DNA of 64,000 bases from Rotaria macrura (GCA_900239685.1 OENT01000198.1:100739-164738), one strand, 5' to 3'; shown: positions 36,699-50,622, numbered from the stretch's first letter. Numbers and translations are program-made. The notes: generated by a model not told the origin, from the letters alone.

Positions 36699-39600
36699 AT
36701 GAGAATTTTAACTGGTTGTCAAAAAATTTTCAATAGAAATTTACGATATGTATCAAGTAATACCATATCATACAAAGATACACTCAATATGCCGAATAGT
36801 AAATTTGCGAGTACAATGAAAAATCGCATTAAATCTGAAAATGATATAAGACAGGTTTGTAGATTGGTTTCATTTGAATCTCGTTAAAGTTGAATTACAC
36901 ATACTCTAAGCATATTGAAAAAGAGACATATTTCATTGATCTTTCTATTCAAGAAATTCTCTAAAAATTGAAGTGTTGCTCATTTTCTTTATAATCAATA
37001 TCATTTCTAGAAATATCCTGTTAATCAACTGTGGGAATGGCAATCAAAACAGATGGGTCGGCCATTATTTGTTCTACATGACGGACCACCCTTTGCTAAC
37101 GGACCTCTTCACATTGGACACTTTCTAAATAAAGTTAGAAATCTATAGTTTTCCGTTGTCTTGCGTTTTTTTCGATATTCATGCACATGATTTATTCGTC
37201 TACAGATTCAAAAAGATATCATCGTTCGCTATAAACTATTGAATGGACATCGAATAGATTTTCGTCCTGGTTGGGATTGTCACGGCTTACCAATAGAATT
37301 AAAAGCATTACAAGAAAATAAAACGAAATCAAATAACAATGATCCAATCATTGTTCGTAAACTCGGTAATATTCTTGTTTTTTTTTCTTATCGTTTCTTT
37401 GCTACTATTGGAAAATTCTCATGTTCACACTATTATTTCAACAGCGCGTCATTTCGCTATGGATGCAATGGAAAAACAAAAAACTGATTTTCAATCATGG
37501 GGTATACTAGCTGATTGGAATAATTGTTATAGAACATTAGATAAAAATTATATTATTGATCAAATTAGATTATTTTGGAAACTCTATGAAAAAGTAATGT
37601 CGTATACGTATGATAATTTATTGAATTAAGGATTGTAAAATGTCTTTTTCAAAAGGGCTTACTCTATCGACAATATAAACCAGTGAATTGGTCGCCAACT
37701 GTTCAATCCGCTTTGGCTGAATCTGAACTAGAATATAATGATAAACATAAAAGGTGTTAAGAAATCATGTTTTTTTTTAATATTAACTTCAAGTACAATA
37801 TAAAAATATTGTACTCTGTAAAGAACTCTACTCGTATGATTTAGAGAAAGAGACTGAAATAGATACGCATAAGATACATAGGTCTGTTCTTTTTAGAGGA
37901 ATCATAAAAACATACTTTTTGAAAGTAGAACATGTGTTACGACGTTCATATGAAGTGAAATCTGAACATAAGTCTTGCTATTGATTAGAAATAAGATGAA
38001 ATAAAGGCATGGAGCAGAAAAAACCCTTATGATTGAATGATAAGTTCAACATTGAGATCAAACAATAAAGCTTTTGACTCACAATCCCTAAATAAGGTTC
38101 AGAGAGAGTATTTTGGTTGAGTAGTTATCGGAAATCTGAAAGAAATACGTTTCTATGAACTCATACCTAAGATCACGGTGTTGAATTTAATTCTGATCAT
38201 AACAATGCAGGTTTTGTTCTTCAAATTCATGGAAGAGCACAAAACTTGTTCCATATATCTGTATAATCAACATAAGCCTTGGTTCATCAGTGATTTTTAT
38301 GTTGGACAAAGTTTTAGAGTCGAGAAATGCTTTCATAAATCCTTAAGAATCACTCAAGTTTAAAAAGAAATTCAAAAGACTATTAGAATTTAATTAATCT
38401 TATTATTCAATATATGTTTTCTTTGTATTCAATTTTCATTTAGTACTGCTATATATGTACGATTTCGATTGCAGAACAACAATCAATTATCAAAACTTCT
38501 GCCCCGTAAAAAGTATCATTTCATATGTTTATCAAGACACGTTGTTTTTATTTTAAGAAATTGCTCACCTAGAAAATGTATATGCTCTAATTTGGACAAC
38601 AACACCTTGGTCTTTGCTCGGTAATCAAGCTATAGCTGTAAAAGATACATTAAAATATCTATTCGTTAAACTTTCCTCTACAAACGATGCATACATTGTT
38701 GCTGAATCATTGTTGAATAACATCAAAACTTTTTCACCGTTTTCCAATAATCAATTTGAAATAATCGGAAGTTATCTAGGTAAAAGAAAAACAAACTGAT
38801 TGTTGATTTCTATGATTGATTTTTAATTTATTTAGGATCTGAATTAGTCGGTCTTACGTACAAACATCCAATTTATAATGATCAAGTAAATCATCCTATC
38901 GTCATTAGTGATCATGTTACTGATGATATAGGTACTGGTCTTGTTCATATAGCACCAGCACATGGCTCGGATGATTTTCTTCTATCTATAAAATATAATC
39001 TTCAATGTGTTAATGCTGTTAATTTAAGTGGTCATTTACATTGTCCATCCATTCAAAGTCTTCATGGTCGTAACGTCATGGATAGAAAAGATGGCATTGA
39101 AGCTATTCTTAAATATTTAAGTGCAGATATTTTGCATCATTATGAACTCATACATTCATATCCATATGATTGGCGAGCAAAAACGCCTGTACTTATCTTA
39201 GGTAGTCAGCAGTGGTTCATTGATACAATACGTTTACGTGATAATGCACGAACATGCATAACAGATGATGTTAAAATATTTCCTGAAGGTGCAGGCAAAA
39301 GTTTTCTATCCATGACAGCACAACGTCCGTATTGGTGTATATCACGGCAACGTTATTGGGGCTTACCAATACCAGTGTTCTATACGAAAGATGATAAAAA
39401 AGCACTCGTGGTTAATGAAGACATAATTGAACATTTAGTGACATGTATTCAAGAAAAAGACTCCATCGATTTTTGGTGGTCTTCGAATGATATCAAAGAA
39501 TTATTACCTGTATCAATGCATGATCAAGCTGAAAATCTTGAACGTGGAAAAGATATATTTGATGTTTGGTTTGACAGTGGTTCATCATTCAATACAGTTC

Positions 39601-42600
39601 TGAAAAGTATAAAACTGACATTTGCAACAAAAAAAGTTCGAATTTTATTTTTATTTTTGAAGACTTTGATTGTCAAGCTGATTTATATTGTGAAGGACAT
39701 GATCAATTCAATGGTTGGTTTTTATCATCGTTACTACTCTCGATAGCAATGCAGACACGAGCACCATTTTCAAATATATTTGTTCATGGTTTTGTTGTTG
39801 ATAAAAATAATCAAAAAATGTCGAAATCAATTGGAAATGTTATTCAACCATCGGATATGATTTTCGGTGGTGGAAAAGAGAAATTTCATGAACATGGTCT
39901 GGATGTTTGTCGAGAATGGGTTACAAGAGAAAGTTATAAATCTCAATGTAAAGCAAGTCGAGAAGATCTAAGTAAAGCCAATAAACGAGTTTTTGATGTA
40001 AGACGAGACAAGATTTTTGTTGTTTTTATGAAAAGAAAAAAATCATTTAGATAAGAAATGTATTAAGATTTCTACTTGGAAATTTATACGATTTTGAACC
40101 TGATAAACATAGAATATTGAATGAAAACTTAGCTGCTGTTGATCGATACATGGTTTATCGTTTAAATCGAATTCTTACAGAAGTAACTCGATGTAACTTA
40201 TGTTTTATTTCAATTCGAACTTTTATATGTTATAGTATCATAATGATTTCGATCAATATAGAATGTATCATGGATTAATTACTATTGAAGATTTTATTCA
40301 AGGGGATGTATCGAGCTTTTATTGTTCAGTAACAAAAGATCGGTATGTGAATGTATTTTGTAGAATTCATATTTTATTTCCGAAGAAATATTCAATGTTA
40401 GCTTTCTAATTGAAATTTTACAGGTTTTCTTCCTTCTCTTGATGAGATTAACGGGTGATCGGAAAGTTTTCGCACAAAATGTTTGCTCCTTTTTGGTAAA
40501 CTCGAACATATTTCAGACGAGTCGAAACCTATGGATTAGAAGCAGAATTTTGTGTTCTTTCAGAATATGAGCTTAGAAATTATGTGCCAGTTTTTGTTCG
40601 AGAGAAGTGAAGGAATCTTTGAAAGACCAGAAAAATTCGTTTGGACGGAAAAGTTTTTCGCAGTTTTTTATATTTTAACTATTGTAATTCGAAACTAAAG
40701 GTTGGAACCTTTATGACTCTATCAGTTAGTAGAGAAAAATTTGCCTTACAGAATGTACTATTGCAGTTTTGTTTGGTTGTTAGGCAAGATATCTGAATTT
40801 TCGTTTTTCCTATATCCTCNNNNNNNNNNNNNNNNNNNNNNNNNNNNNNNNNNNNNNNNNNNNNNNNNNNNNNNNNNNNNNNNNNNNNNNNNNNNNNNNN
40901 NNNNNNNNNNNNNNNNNNNNNNNNNNNNNNNNNNNNNNNNNNNNNNNNNNNNNNNNNNNNNNNNNNNNNNNNNNNNNNNNNNNNNNNNNNNNNNNNNNNN
41001 NNNNNNNNNNNNNNNNNNNNNNNNNNNNNNNNNNNNNNNNNNNNNNNNNNNNNNNNNNNNNNNNNNNNNNNNNNNNNNNNNNNNNNNNNNNNNNNNNNNN
41101 NNNNNNNNNNNNNNNNACATAATTTCTAAGCTCATATTCTGAAAGAGCACAAAATTCTGCTTCTAATCCATAGGTTTCGACTCGTCTGAAATATGTTCGA
41201 GTTTACCAAAAATGAGCAAACATTTTGTGCGAAAACTTTCCAATCACCCGTTAGTACATAGGTTGATGTTGATGAACATGATTTTTGTTTAGAGACAAAC
41301 AAAACATGATAGTCTATAGAAGAACAATATTTCATAGAGTTTCTTAACAGTGTTAACTTGAACGATACGACTTAGAGTGTTCTAAAGTAATACAAGTTCT
41401 TTGGCGAAATTTAATTAATGATTAGCAATAAATTACGTTGTTGTGATCATCATATGATCAATATTAATTGTCCGAAATAATTCGGAATACAATTATCAGT
41501 GTTGCTTATCATTTGTTAATGAATGCTGATGATATATTTCAAGAAGTTTTGAGATACTTGGTACAATCTTAAAATAATGAACCATGTGTTCAATAAAAAA
41601 TAGACATGAGCAAGAAGCTGTAAGAAAAAACGATGTTTCTCACAGAGTACAATGTGTCTGCTAATTTATTACGAATACTGTCGAACTCCTTGTGATTTCA
41701 CTGAAAACGTATTCAGAAATTTCTTCGAATTATTTGCAAACTGTTAACTATGTTAAGTTTTCTGTTCTGTTTGTCAAATAAATACATAAAAAGAGCAATG
41801 GTGACTTTCTGAATTTTATAAGATCTCATCAAAGTGTTAAAAATCGGTATATATCACTCTCACACAATTCTTTCAAACATTTATAGTAAAACCTTCCGAA
41901 TGATCGAACATAGTTTTAGTGAGATCACAATAAGTTTATTTAGAGAAAATCGATTTCTTTTCCTAATAGGTGACACGTAACTAGCTTAGATTTATCACCT
42001 TTGTTAGCTACTATTAGCTACGACACGTTTGTAATATCACATGATAATTGAGATTATTATACTCGACACTGAGTTTTTGACAATAAAAAAATAAACAGAA
42101 GGACACTCGCACAAGATAACTATGACTTGTTGTAAAGTATATCAAAACGTTTCTTATTCTCGTGATTTACAACAGAAACATAATATCTGTTCTAAGCATC
42201 TTGACTTCTTACAACAAGCTCATATGCTACGTAGTTAAATCAATATTCATACATATGAATAATGATATTAAACTATTGTCGCTGAATCACGTAGCTATAA
42301 GAAATGTTATAGAACGAATCCGAACAAGACATATACAAAGATTATGATATCAATAGATAAACAGATATACCATTTCAATATTAACTGACTATCGATCATC
42401 CTCATAGAGTACTTAGAACTGTTTTTAATATTTGACTCGTTTCGAATTATTATTACACAATGATGAAAAACCTCATATAATTGCCATATGGTATCTACAA
42501 ACATTTTTTCGTAGGGAGAAATAAAAATGTCTTAACTAAGCAGAATATATATGATTGCATTCTATTAGGCTTTATTGTAATCCAGCAGATTCTTATCTAC

Positions 42601-45236
42601 GTCGATCAACACAAACAGTGTTTTATTTATTATTGAAATGTCTTAATGAACGATTAGCACCAGTAATGCCATATCTTGCACAAGAATTACATAATGAATT
42701 AAGTTGGATAGGTTAGAATACGAATATATTTGTTTTTCTTTCTAAATCTTCTCATTCCGTCTTTTTCTTTATTTTAGAAAATCGAGAAATAAAAAACAAT
42801 GATATATTTGAAAATAAGTTTACTGTTTTGGATAGACAATCCAATGAGATTCCACCGGAGCTTACAACGGCAATGTCGATTCTATTACATTTACGTGATA
42901 CATACCATGGAATTCTGCAAAGTCGACGGTCGATTCTATTTGATATTGTACTCTATCTAAGTGATAAAGCTAAAACACAGGTTTAAATCATTGAAAAGAA
43001 AACATCAATAAATGTTTTTTCGTTTTGTTTAGTTTAAACAAGTTCAAGATGTTCTTGAAAAACATCCATCAGTAAGTTTCATCATTTTACAATTATCTCA
43101 GAAATCTTTTCACTATATTTTTAAAATTTTTAAAAATTCACAGTACGCTGTAGTAACTCATGACAGTACGTGTTGATCTTTAAACTTGTTATGATTGAAT
43201 ATGTATTTCGAAATTGAATGAATGGTCAAAAACCAAGATGTTGGAGGGTCCTAATCTAAAATACAATGCGATGAAAAAGACTTCCTACAAATGTCGAATT
43301 GTCTTACACCATCTTACTAACTTACAAACCAATCAATTCCTTATCATTGGAAAAGTAAAATCTGAACTGTAAATCTTGTATGAAAAATATTTTCCCAAAG
43401 GATTCGGAGAAGGAGAAAACGGTTAAAAAAATCGAATAGCATAATTTTCTATGAGCTTTTTTTTAATCCGAAGAAAAATAAGTAAACACGTTAAATGATG
43501 ATATTAATAGCATNGGAATATTCGATGTAATACATGTTAGTGTATTTTTTATTCCAGTTTGATACAACAACAATATCGCAAGAACTTTTTAGAGATGTTT
43601 GGTATTTGACTTGATCCCCTTTCTCAGATTTGTTTCGAGAAGTAGTCTGGTACAAAATTTTTAGTTTAAACTTTCGTCTTTGATTGGTTCGGAACTCGAC
43701 AAGACGGTCTCAGTGAATGTGAAATATGTGCAAAAATGTTTGTATCGTATTCTTTTTGAATGAAAACATGACTGATGTATTTCAAGTCAGGCACGGCACA
43801 AACCATTGACTAACAGAAAGAAGTAGCTTGACAAAACATGAACTTCTGTAGTGAGATCTTTAGAAAAACTGAATTTCTATCCTTTCATCTCCACGTTAAC
43901 TTTTGTTGCTATCATCTTTGAGCATTCTCTTGAGATTTTTAAGGTAAATTGAGAACCATGCATTCGACTGATCTTGAATCCTCACATTATTACAGGAACA
44001 TCTTCGTTTGGAATGAGTATCAAAAAAACAAACAACTATCACATCGGTCAGTTTTTCTGCCTATGCGTCATAGTAAACAATTGATTGATCGATAAGAATC
44101 GTATCGTTTAAAGTGATTGTTGTTTTTTGAAACGTATCCGTGGAAAGTACAATACAAGCGTCTGTCCCTATTTTTATGTGTCGTTTTATTCTCTCCTCTT
44201 CTTTGTCTCTTTTCCTTCTGCTCTATCTTCTATTCATATGGCCCTTCTCCTTTGCCTTCCAGATAATTATGTTAATCGTTCTAATTATTATTTTAATACC
44301 ATTACAAGCGTGTATCAATAGTGGTCGTCGTAATTCTATCATTGCTAATCTATGAAATGTTTTGCATTTATGATTTTGCGCCTAGCTTGAATTCCTTTAT
44401 TCTTTTTCAATTTTTACCTATCATCATGGTAAGCGCTTCCGAGTGTAACATCGCCCTGCAAAATAAAAAACAAAGAAAAGTAGTAACTCTCTTAGTAAAT
44501 TCTTCGTTTTACGATTGTTATATAATGAAATTTTGAACTATTTCGATTTTTCATTTTAAAGAACAATTCCATACGAATGCTACAGAGATTTCAATAAGAA
44601 ATCAATTGAATGTCACAAGCGAGCATCTCTATTAATTAATCAATCCAAAAAGAATTCAATAAAAGTCTTCCGATTTTCGAATGACTACAAACAGAAATCG
44701 AAATAGCTTTTAATGATTATATTCTGACACAGAATTGTTGACGTACTATTTAAAAAAAGTTGACTTTTAGTGAGAGAATCACGTTTGAGTTTCAACAAGA
44801 ACTTCTTTCATTTGTGTCCGATTACATAGTATGTCTCCTATGGCAAATGTTCTCAATTGAAAATGCAGTATTTTTCATTTGATTTTGATCTTTTTCTATG
44901 ATCTAGACAGTCAAAGTTGAATTCTGGCAACCCCTAGAAGAACTTTTACAATGTTCTCGTGTTCAACAACGACCATTATCTGATCTAGAAAATCATCTGA
45001 TCGAAGAAAACATTTCATGTGTCGATTTACCGTTGTTAGGTATGTTTAATAATGGTGAAGATCTAAAATTCGTAGGATGAATCGATTTCATATCATTTAT
45101 TTTAGATGACAAATTTAATTATGTAATGAAAATTCACTATAATACTTTGCATAATTGTCCTCGTTGTCGTTTACAAACATCTGAAAATGAAAATCAACTA
45201 TGTGCTCGATGTTTTTCTTACACACAAAAACCATAG
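36699..45236 (+). CDS. IARS2: isoleucyl-tRNA synthetase, mitochondrial
   Basis: Class I synthetase charging mitochondrial tRNA-Ile. Seventeen exons: 36699-36854, 37011-37133, 37206-37365, 37445-37593, 37656-37753, 38444-38505, 38558-38779, 38836-39606, 39663-39997, 40051-40182, 40236-40342, 42569-42711, 42778-42980, 43033-43071, 43144-43165, 44911-45039, 45106-45236; 993 residues (human about 1012), all phases closing. The N-terminus is basic with few acids, as in a mitochondrial targeting peptide. HIGH is in [10 protein letters not shown] (about 86-89) and KMSKS in [10 protein letters not shown] (about 632-636). The editing domain has [10 protein letters not shown] and [16 protein letters not shown]. 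The anticodon-binding part includes [15 protein letters not shown] and [15 protein letters not shown]-terminal zinc finger (CPRC, CARC) matches bacterial-type enzymes. Introns at 40343-42568 and 43166-44910 are far longer than the rest; the first holds an inverted-repeat element and an N gap. Confidence 0.95.
40451..41251. mobile_element. TA-flanked long-TIR element (mariner-like, non-autonomous) with assembly gap
   Basis: Inverted arms of about 135 bases: 40451-40585 and 41117-41251. Ends read ACGGGTGAT(C/T)GGAAAG outward, flanked by TA at 40449-40450 and 41252-41253, which fits Tc1/mariner target choice. The centre includes 297 Ns (40820-41116), so the length and internal content are unknown. 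No transposase frame is visible in the known part. It lies within an IARS2 intron. Confidence 0.7.
40820..41116. other. assembly gap (297 N)
   Basis: Run of N inside the inverted-repeat element; probably left because the arms confuse assembly. Open frames crossing it are meaningless. Confidence 0.99.
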
Positions 45237-45259
45237 GATTGAGTATTTTGTATTGATTT

Positions 45260-45311
45260 GATTTTTATTGTTTTCAGATATGTTTTTGAAAACTAAAAAG
45301 TAAATACGATA
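45260..45311 (+). promoter_or_regulatory. candidate trans-splice acceptor before MRPL19
   Basis: A strong polypyrimidine tract, ATTTTTATTGTTTTCAG, ends at 45277, 34 bases before the MRPL19 ATG and 41 bases after the IARS2 stop. No donor that could serve it lies between the genes. Confidence 0.6.
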
Positions 45312-47145
45312 ATGGCATTATCATTTTCTACCACTAATAAATTTCTATTAAACAATCAATTGATATTAAGATCAGGTTAATATTATTTCAATTTTTTTTA
45401 TATTAGAGATCCTGCTTATCATTAAAGAATTTTTATAGAATGACGTGTGAAAATTTTCAAAATTCTCAGATAACATAGGCATCGATGGAACACCTAAGAT
45501 TGTTATTGAATCGAAATGCTCACATGCTATCGTTCATAAGCATAGACCAGAATTTCAATAATAGAGGAGAGGCTTCGATGTTCGCTTCAGCGACTGTGAG
45601 ATGCTATATTTCATCAAGTTGAACATGCATTCAAATAAAAATGAGATACAAAAAAAAATAAATGTCTTCATTCAGAAACATTTAGGTATACTTGTCTCAA
45701 ATGAAAAAGTTGATTAATAGGTTTTTTTCTCTGATTCTTCTAATTTGTGAACACCGATTTCTTCTAGAACCATTGACTTTTTAGAAACGAGGATTCTTGA
45801 GTCTCAAAAAGAGAAACTGTTGATTGATAGTATGTTAAGTTATATCACAAGCGAAAATGTATGAAAACATGTTGGTTCATGCAAATTGTTTCTTGTCTAA
45901 TTTGCTTTTATTTTCTAGTTTTAATATCATCGATTCGATATAAACAACGTGGACATATTGCTGATCATCTAGTAGAACATCATCGACAGTCACCATTAGG
46001 TAAATTAAAGGCTGGTGCAGCTGTTGGTGCTTCTCCACCGAAAAATGATCGGGAAAAAAATCTTCCTAAGACACCACATGATTTTAAGTAAATCGAATTC
46101 ATTGTTTATTGAATATGTATCGTTCATTTCATCATGATTGATAGATATGTTTATCCTGATTTTTTACCTAACCCAATACCTTATTTACGTGATCGAATAC
46201 TGGAAAAACTTGAACGAAAAGATATGTTTCGTCGAAGACAACAAATCGATATACCAGAATTTTATGTTGGTTAGTATTAGATAAAGATATTTTTCAAATG
46301 AATGGACATCTGTTTTCTTGTTGTTTCGTATTTGATAGGCAGTGTCCTTGCTGTAACATCAGCTGATCCATATGCACCTAATCGACGCCATAGATTCGTT
46401 GGCATATGTATCCAACGTGAAAGACATGGACTTAAACATCAATTTACTCTTCGAAATATTGTTGATGAACTTGGTATAACTTTCATTACTTTGTCTCTCT
46501 CTGTCTCTCTCTTTCTCTGTTCATATTTCTATTCTATAGTCTATTTATTATTTAAGGTGTTGAAATTTGTTATGAATTATATAACCCAACGATAACAAAA
46601 ATTGAAGTACTCAAACTTGAACGACGTCTCGATGATAATCTTGCTTATTTACGTGATGCATCACCTGAATATTGTACATTTCCATTTGACATGGAACCTG
46701 TAAAACTGCCGCCTGGCTCTGGAGTACCATTGAATACTATTCAAGTAGGATTTGTTTACTGTTAGTTGTTATAAGAACAGAACTAATCGTCTAATATTAG
46801 GTACCGATAACTAGTAATCATTGGCAATATAAATGGGAACGTCATGAGTTAAAAGGTGTCCTTTTACCATCATTACCACGAAGTGTACGAAAAGCAGCCA
46901 AACGTTATAGCGAACCATGGCGTCAATGGGATATAATGAGACAGTATCGAACTGAAATTCATGATGATGACAAAGCTGAAATTTACGATGATATTGAAAA
47001 ACACAAAGAAGATTTGGCACAGTATCGTATCGATAGTAAAGAGAACGTTAAGATTACACGTGCACGACCAAAAGCAGCTGGAAGAAAAGCAATTTTAGAC
47101 GATTCAAATTCGTCAAGTCGTCCGAATGCTTCGACTTCAAAATGA
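45312..47145 (+). CDS. MRPL19: mitochondrial large-subunit ribosomal protein bL19m
   Basis: Structural protein of the mitochondrial 39S subunit. Six exons: 45312-45375, 45919-46087, 46145-46269, 46339-46473, 46557-46744, 46801-47145; 341 residues. The N-terminus ([20 protein letters not shown]) is a plausible mitochondrial presequence. The bL19 core is clear: [66 protein letters not shown]. The mitochondrial extension follows ([44 protein letters not shown]). The tail is a Lys/Ser-rich, probably flexible extension. The start lies 75 bp after the IARS2 stop; both serve mitochondrial translation. Confidence 0.95.
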
Positions 47146-50100
47146 TGATGATAGATGTTACTCTTTCTTCTTCATTTTTTCTATGTTGAATTGGCTAAAG
47201 AAAGATTCACGATTGTTTTCGTTTTCGAAAAATTATTGATTTAAACGAATAAACATAAAAGGTCAAATAAATCGACGAATCTTCGGAGAACTAATAATTT
47301 CATATCAATTAATTGATTCATATTTCTCGTAGGAGATGATCGATTTGTAATAGAAGAAAAGAATCAAAATTTTCATAATGTAATGAATAGTGTGTGTGTG
47401 TGTGTGTGTGCGTATAATTATTCGTCGTTCAACAGAAAATTAACTTTTCTATTTATACGGTCGAAGTAGAAAACTTCAATTAGACGATATATTTTCTGTA
47501 ACGAAAAACTATGGAAGACCATAGTTTCATATCACAAAAGATTTAAAAAAAAATATTCAATGGATATAATTTTACGTAGGGATTACATCATTCAACACGA
47601 GCCAATGATCTAGTACATGGTAATAGGATCGTGTTGTAACGGAACAAAAGTTTTGCTAACGATGCTCATCGAAGAGTACGAGAAAATATTTATGAGTATT
47701 AGCATACGTCGAAACTGTGTATGATGTCAATAATCATGGTGTTAAAAATTTTTTGAGTATTTTCTTTTTATATTTCACTTTCATCAAAAGTAGTATGTTG
47801 AACATGTCAATTTTTCTTTATATATACATGTCTATATGAACAGAAGTCTGCTCATTGATATTTAACATAGTAAATCTCTAAATTGAAATGTAGAATTCTT
47901 TTCTACGATTCGCAACTTAAATTCAAACTAATCAACACGATCTGATGATCGTAGAGAAGAAGAATCGAAAGCAATTAAGTAAATCGTTTATTACTAAATA
48001 GTATTCATAACAAATGAGAATATAAACAAAGATCAAAATAAACTGGATGGACTATTTTTCATTTCGATAGTAACTATTTTTATCTGCATAGATTAGTATT
48101 CAATACTATAGGGATGTTCTATTTTCCATTGCAAGTAAAAAGATAAATATATTCATAATGGGAATGATAATCATTTTGTTTTGCATTATTCATATTAGTT
48201 CTGTATAAATTGAATAAGTGAATTGAAACCATCAACATTCTCAGTTCGTGAGATTCATATTGCACATGCTAAGCAGTCATTCAATAGTTCTCAAAAACTT
48301 TAAAATGTATAAACAGCACTTATTTTAGTTAAAAATAACAATGACTAGTGAAAAACTTACAATGCACTCTAGAAAATTAGTGATGAAATTATTATCAACT
48401 AGATTCAAGGTTATTTCTTTGTTTTCTGCATTTCGAGTAAGTTATACAGCTGTTCTAAAAATTCATGCATGTAGATTAAAGAACAAGTATTAACCACTGT
48501 TTTAACAACTCGGAAAAAATTCAAAAATCTTAATCTAACCAGAAAGATCAACTTTGAAATAGTCGATCTTGATTACTCTAAAGGATGCCATCTCTATTGT
48601 AACAAAGTATTGAAAGTACTCCAAGTGTTTTATCACAATCAATAGCAACACTTTAATACTAAACTGTTGTATATTCTCATTGATTTTTCAAAATTGATGG
48701 TATATATCGAAACATGAAATTATCCTACTGTATGAAACTTGTCCAATTCATCAAATTTTAATTAAATTATTCACAACTTAATCTCTTTTTCAACTAGATC
48801 GATTCTCGTAACACTATACATAAAATCTCCTGAAAATCAACCAGCAATGTGTAAGTAATGTCAGGAGACAGCGAAATCGAATAACAAAACAATATTCATA
48901 CGAGCACATTTCCACGTAGAGAAAATGCTTTCCCAAGTTGGCGAACATTATTCCGATGTTTTATTTTCTAAGATTTCTGCAACTATTGGGAAACATTTTC
49001 TTTGCAACCTCTTTATATGCATGTTTTTTTTTTGTTCCAGTAGGCATTTTTTCTCTTTCTGAAAAGAAAAAACAACTGGTCTCGACGGTATTACAATAAA
49101 ATGTCATATCAAAGGCAAGTCTAATATAGAACTTAAACGGATGTCCGCTATCAAGCATACAATTTATAGTATAACTATCTATAGTTTCGGATTCCTTCGT
49201 TCTAATTGTTATATTTGAAGATGCTAATGCATGTTTGTACAGATGATGATGATGATGATCAGTTAGAATGACAGCTCTATATTAAGCATCAATATATATT
49301 CTTCATAAAGATAACCATCAGTAAAAAAGCATGAATAATTTGTTCGCCGAAAATTTGGAAAGTTACGAACTATCAAATATTTGATAAATCTAAGTATGAT
49401 ATTAACATGATTTAAAACGAACTTAAATATTTTTATGAGTTAGATAAAAGAGAATTGAAGATGTTGCCATTGTTCTTCAACAATGATTATAATAAGCACC
49501 TGAATCGTCAGAAATACAATCATAAAATATCCATATTCACATGGATAAATAACTTTCTTGTCCAATTCTTAACATAAATATCATTTTCAAATCTCTTTAG
49601 ATTATTTCTGAGAAATAATAATACAACTATTCTTTAATTTTCACGTTACATACTAATAAAATATTGATGCGCATATACAATGATTCATTTCATGGCTCAT
49701 TGCGACCCCTCTACTTATTATCTTAACCGATACAAATACTATCATCGACAATATATTCCTGCAATATAAACACCGACTTTTTATCGATTGATATGTATTT
49801 CATGTGACATTAAACTGATTATGAATATAAATCAATCGTATTATAGTGTGACACTCGTTTTATATAAAATCTCGAGTTTTTCCCTCATTCTATGAACGCC
49901 TCTCACAATATTTTTTTTTTCTATCGAATAATCATTAATCATGTGCTTATTTTGTTAGTCAATAATCGAGTCAGCCTCCTGGATTGTTAGTATTAAGGAT
50001 GGTTGTATTTCATCATTCGATGTGAAACAGCGAGAATACAGTGATACAATAACAAAACTAAGGTAAATGCAAAACCAATTCGAATGCTTAATTTTCTTAC

Positions 50101-50314
50101 GAAAATTTTTGTTTTGGATAATCAGCAAGTTTTACGGCAAGTCAGCAGCATACAATTTATATTTATATTTATACATATACACATATATGATACGTATTAT
50201 CAGAAACAATCTCCTCTAGTCACGTGCATCTGTTGATAAAAGTAGAAAAATGTACGCAGCCGTAACAAAACAATATCTAATATTTATCACATGTATATTT
50301 ACTAGAATTAGAAA
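47146..50314. other. gene-poor AT-rich region
   Basis: No gene recognised. It contains a GT repeat at about 47391-47410 and many short, composition-driven frames. The right end presumably holds the promoter of the next small gene. Confidence 0.55.
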
Positions 50315-50622
50315 ATGTCGGAGGCAGAATCAGCTATGAAAACATCATCATCACCATCATCAACAACAACAGCGACGACGACGAAAACAACAGTAAAAAA
50401 AAAGTTTTTTATTAGCAGACTTGTTGATCAATTGCAGAAAACTTTGACTCGTTCAAATACCATTCCACGAACAAATCCAAAAGCTATCAATCGTATGTAT
50501 TTTGCATCCTTTGTTTTTCTTCTTTCTCAAAATTAATTCTTTATATTTGTAAATGTTTAGCTTCGTCGATACCATCGATTTCTCTAACAACTCCTGATGG
50601 TGAAACAACTGCTGTTGAATAG
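50315..50622 (+). CDS. small basic Ser/Thr-rich protein (79 residues)
   Basis: Not recognised. Two exons: 50315-50492 and 50561-50622. The start ATG at 50315 lies 9 bases after an acceptor-like TTTACTAG. The protein begins with a Ser/Thr/Ala-rich, low-complexity stretch (poly-Thr around 50360-50394), then a conserved-looking amphipathic basic segment KKKFFISRLVDQLQKTLTRS. It ends TTPDGETTAVE. The 68 bp intron with good GT/AG sites and closing phase supports a real gene. The Lys-rich helix could bind a membrane or a partner; function unknown. Confidence 0.6.

Noticed and set aside
39606..39663. Apparent frameshift in IARS2 after SSFNTVLK
   Set aside because: A 56-base GT-AG intron (39607-39662) restores the frame exactly and gives conserved [15 protein letters not shown].
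40741..41150. Open frames of about 130 codons on both strands
   Set aside because: They are mostly translated N bases of the assembly gap.
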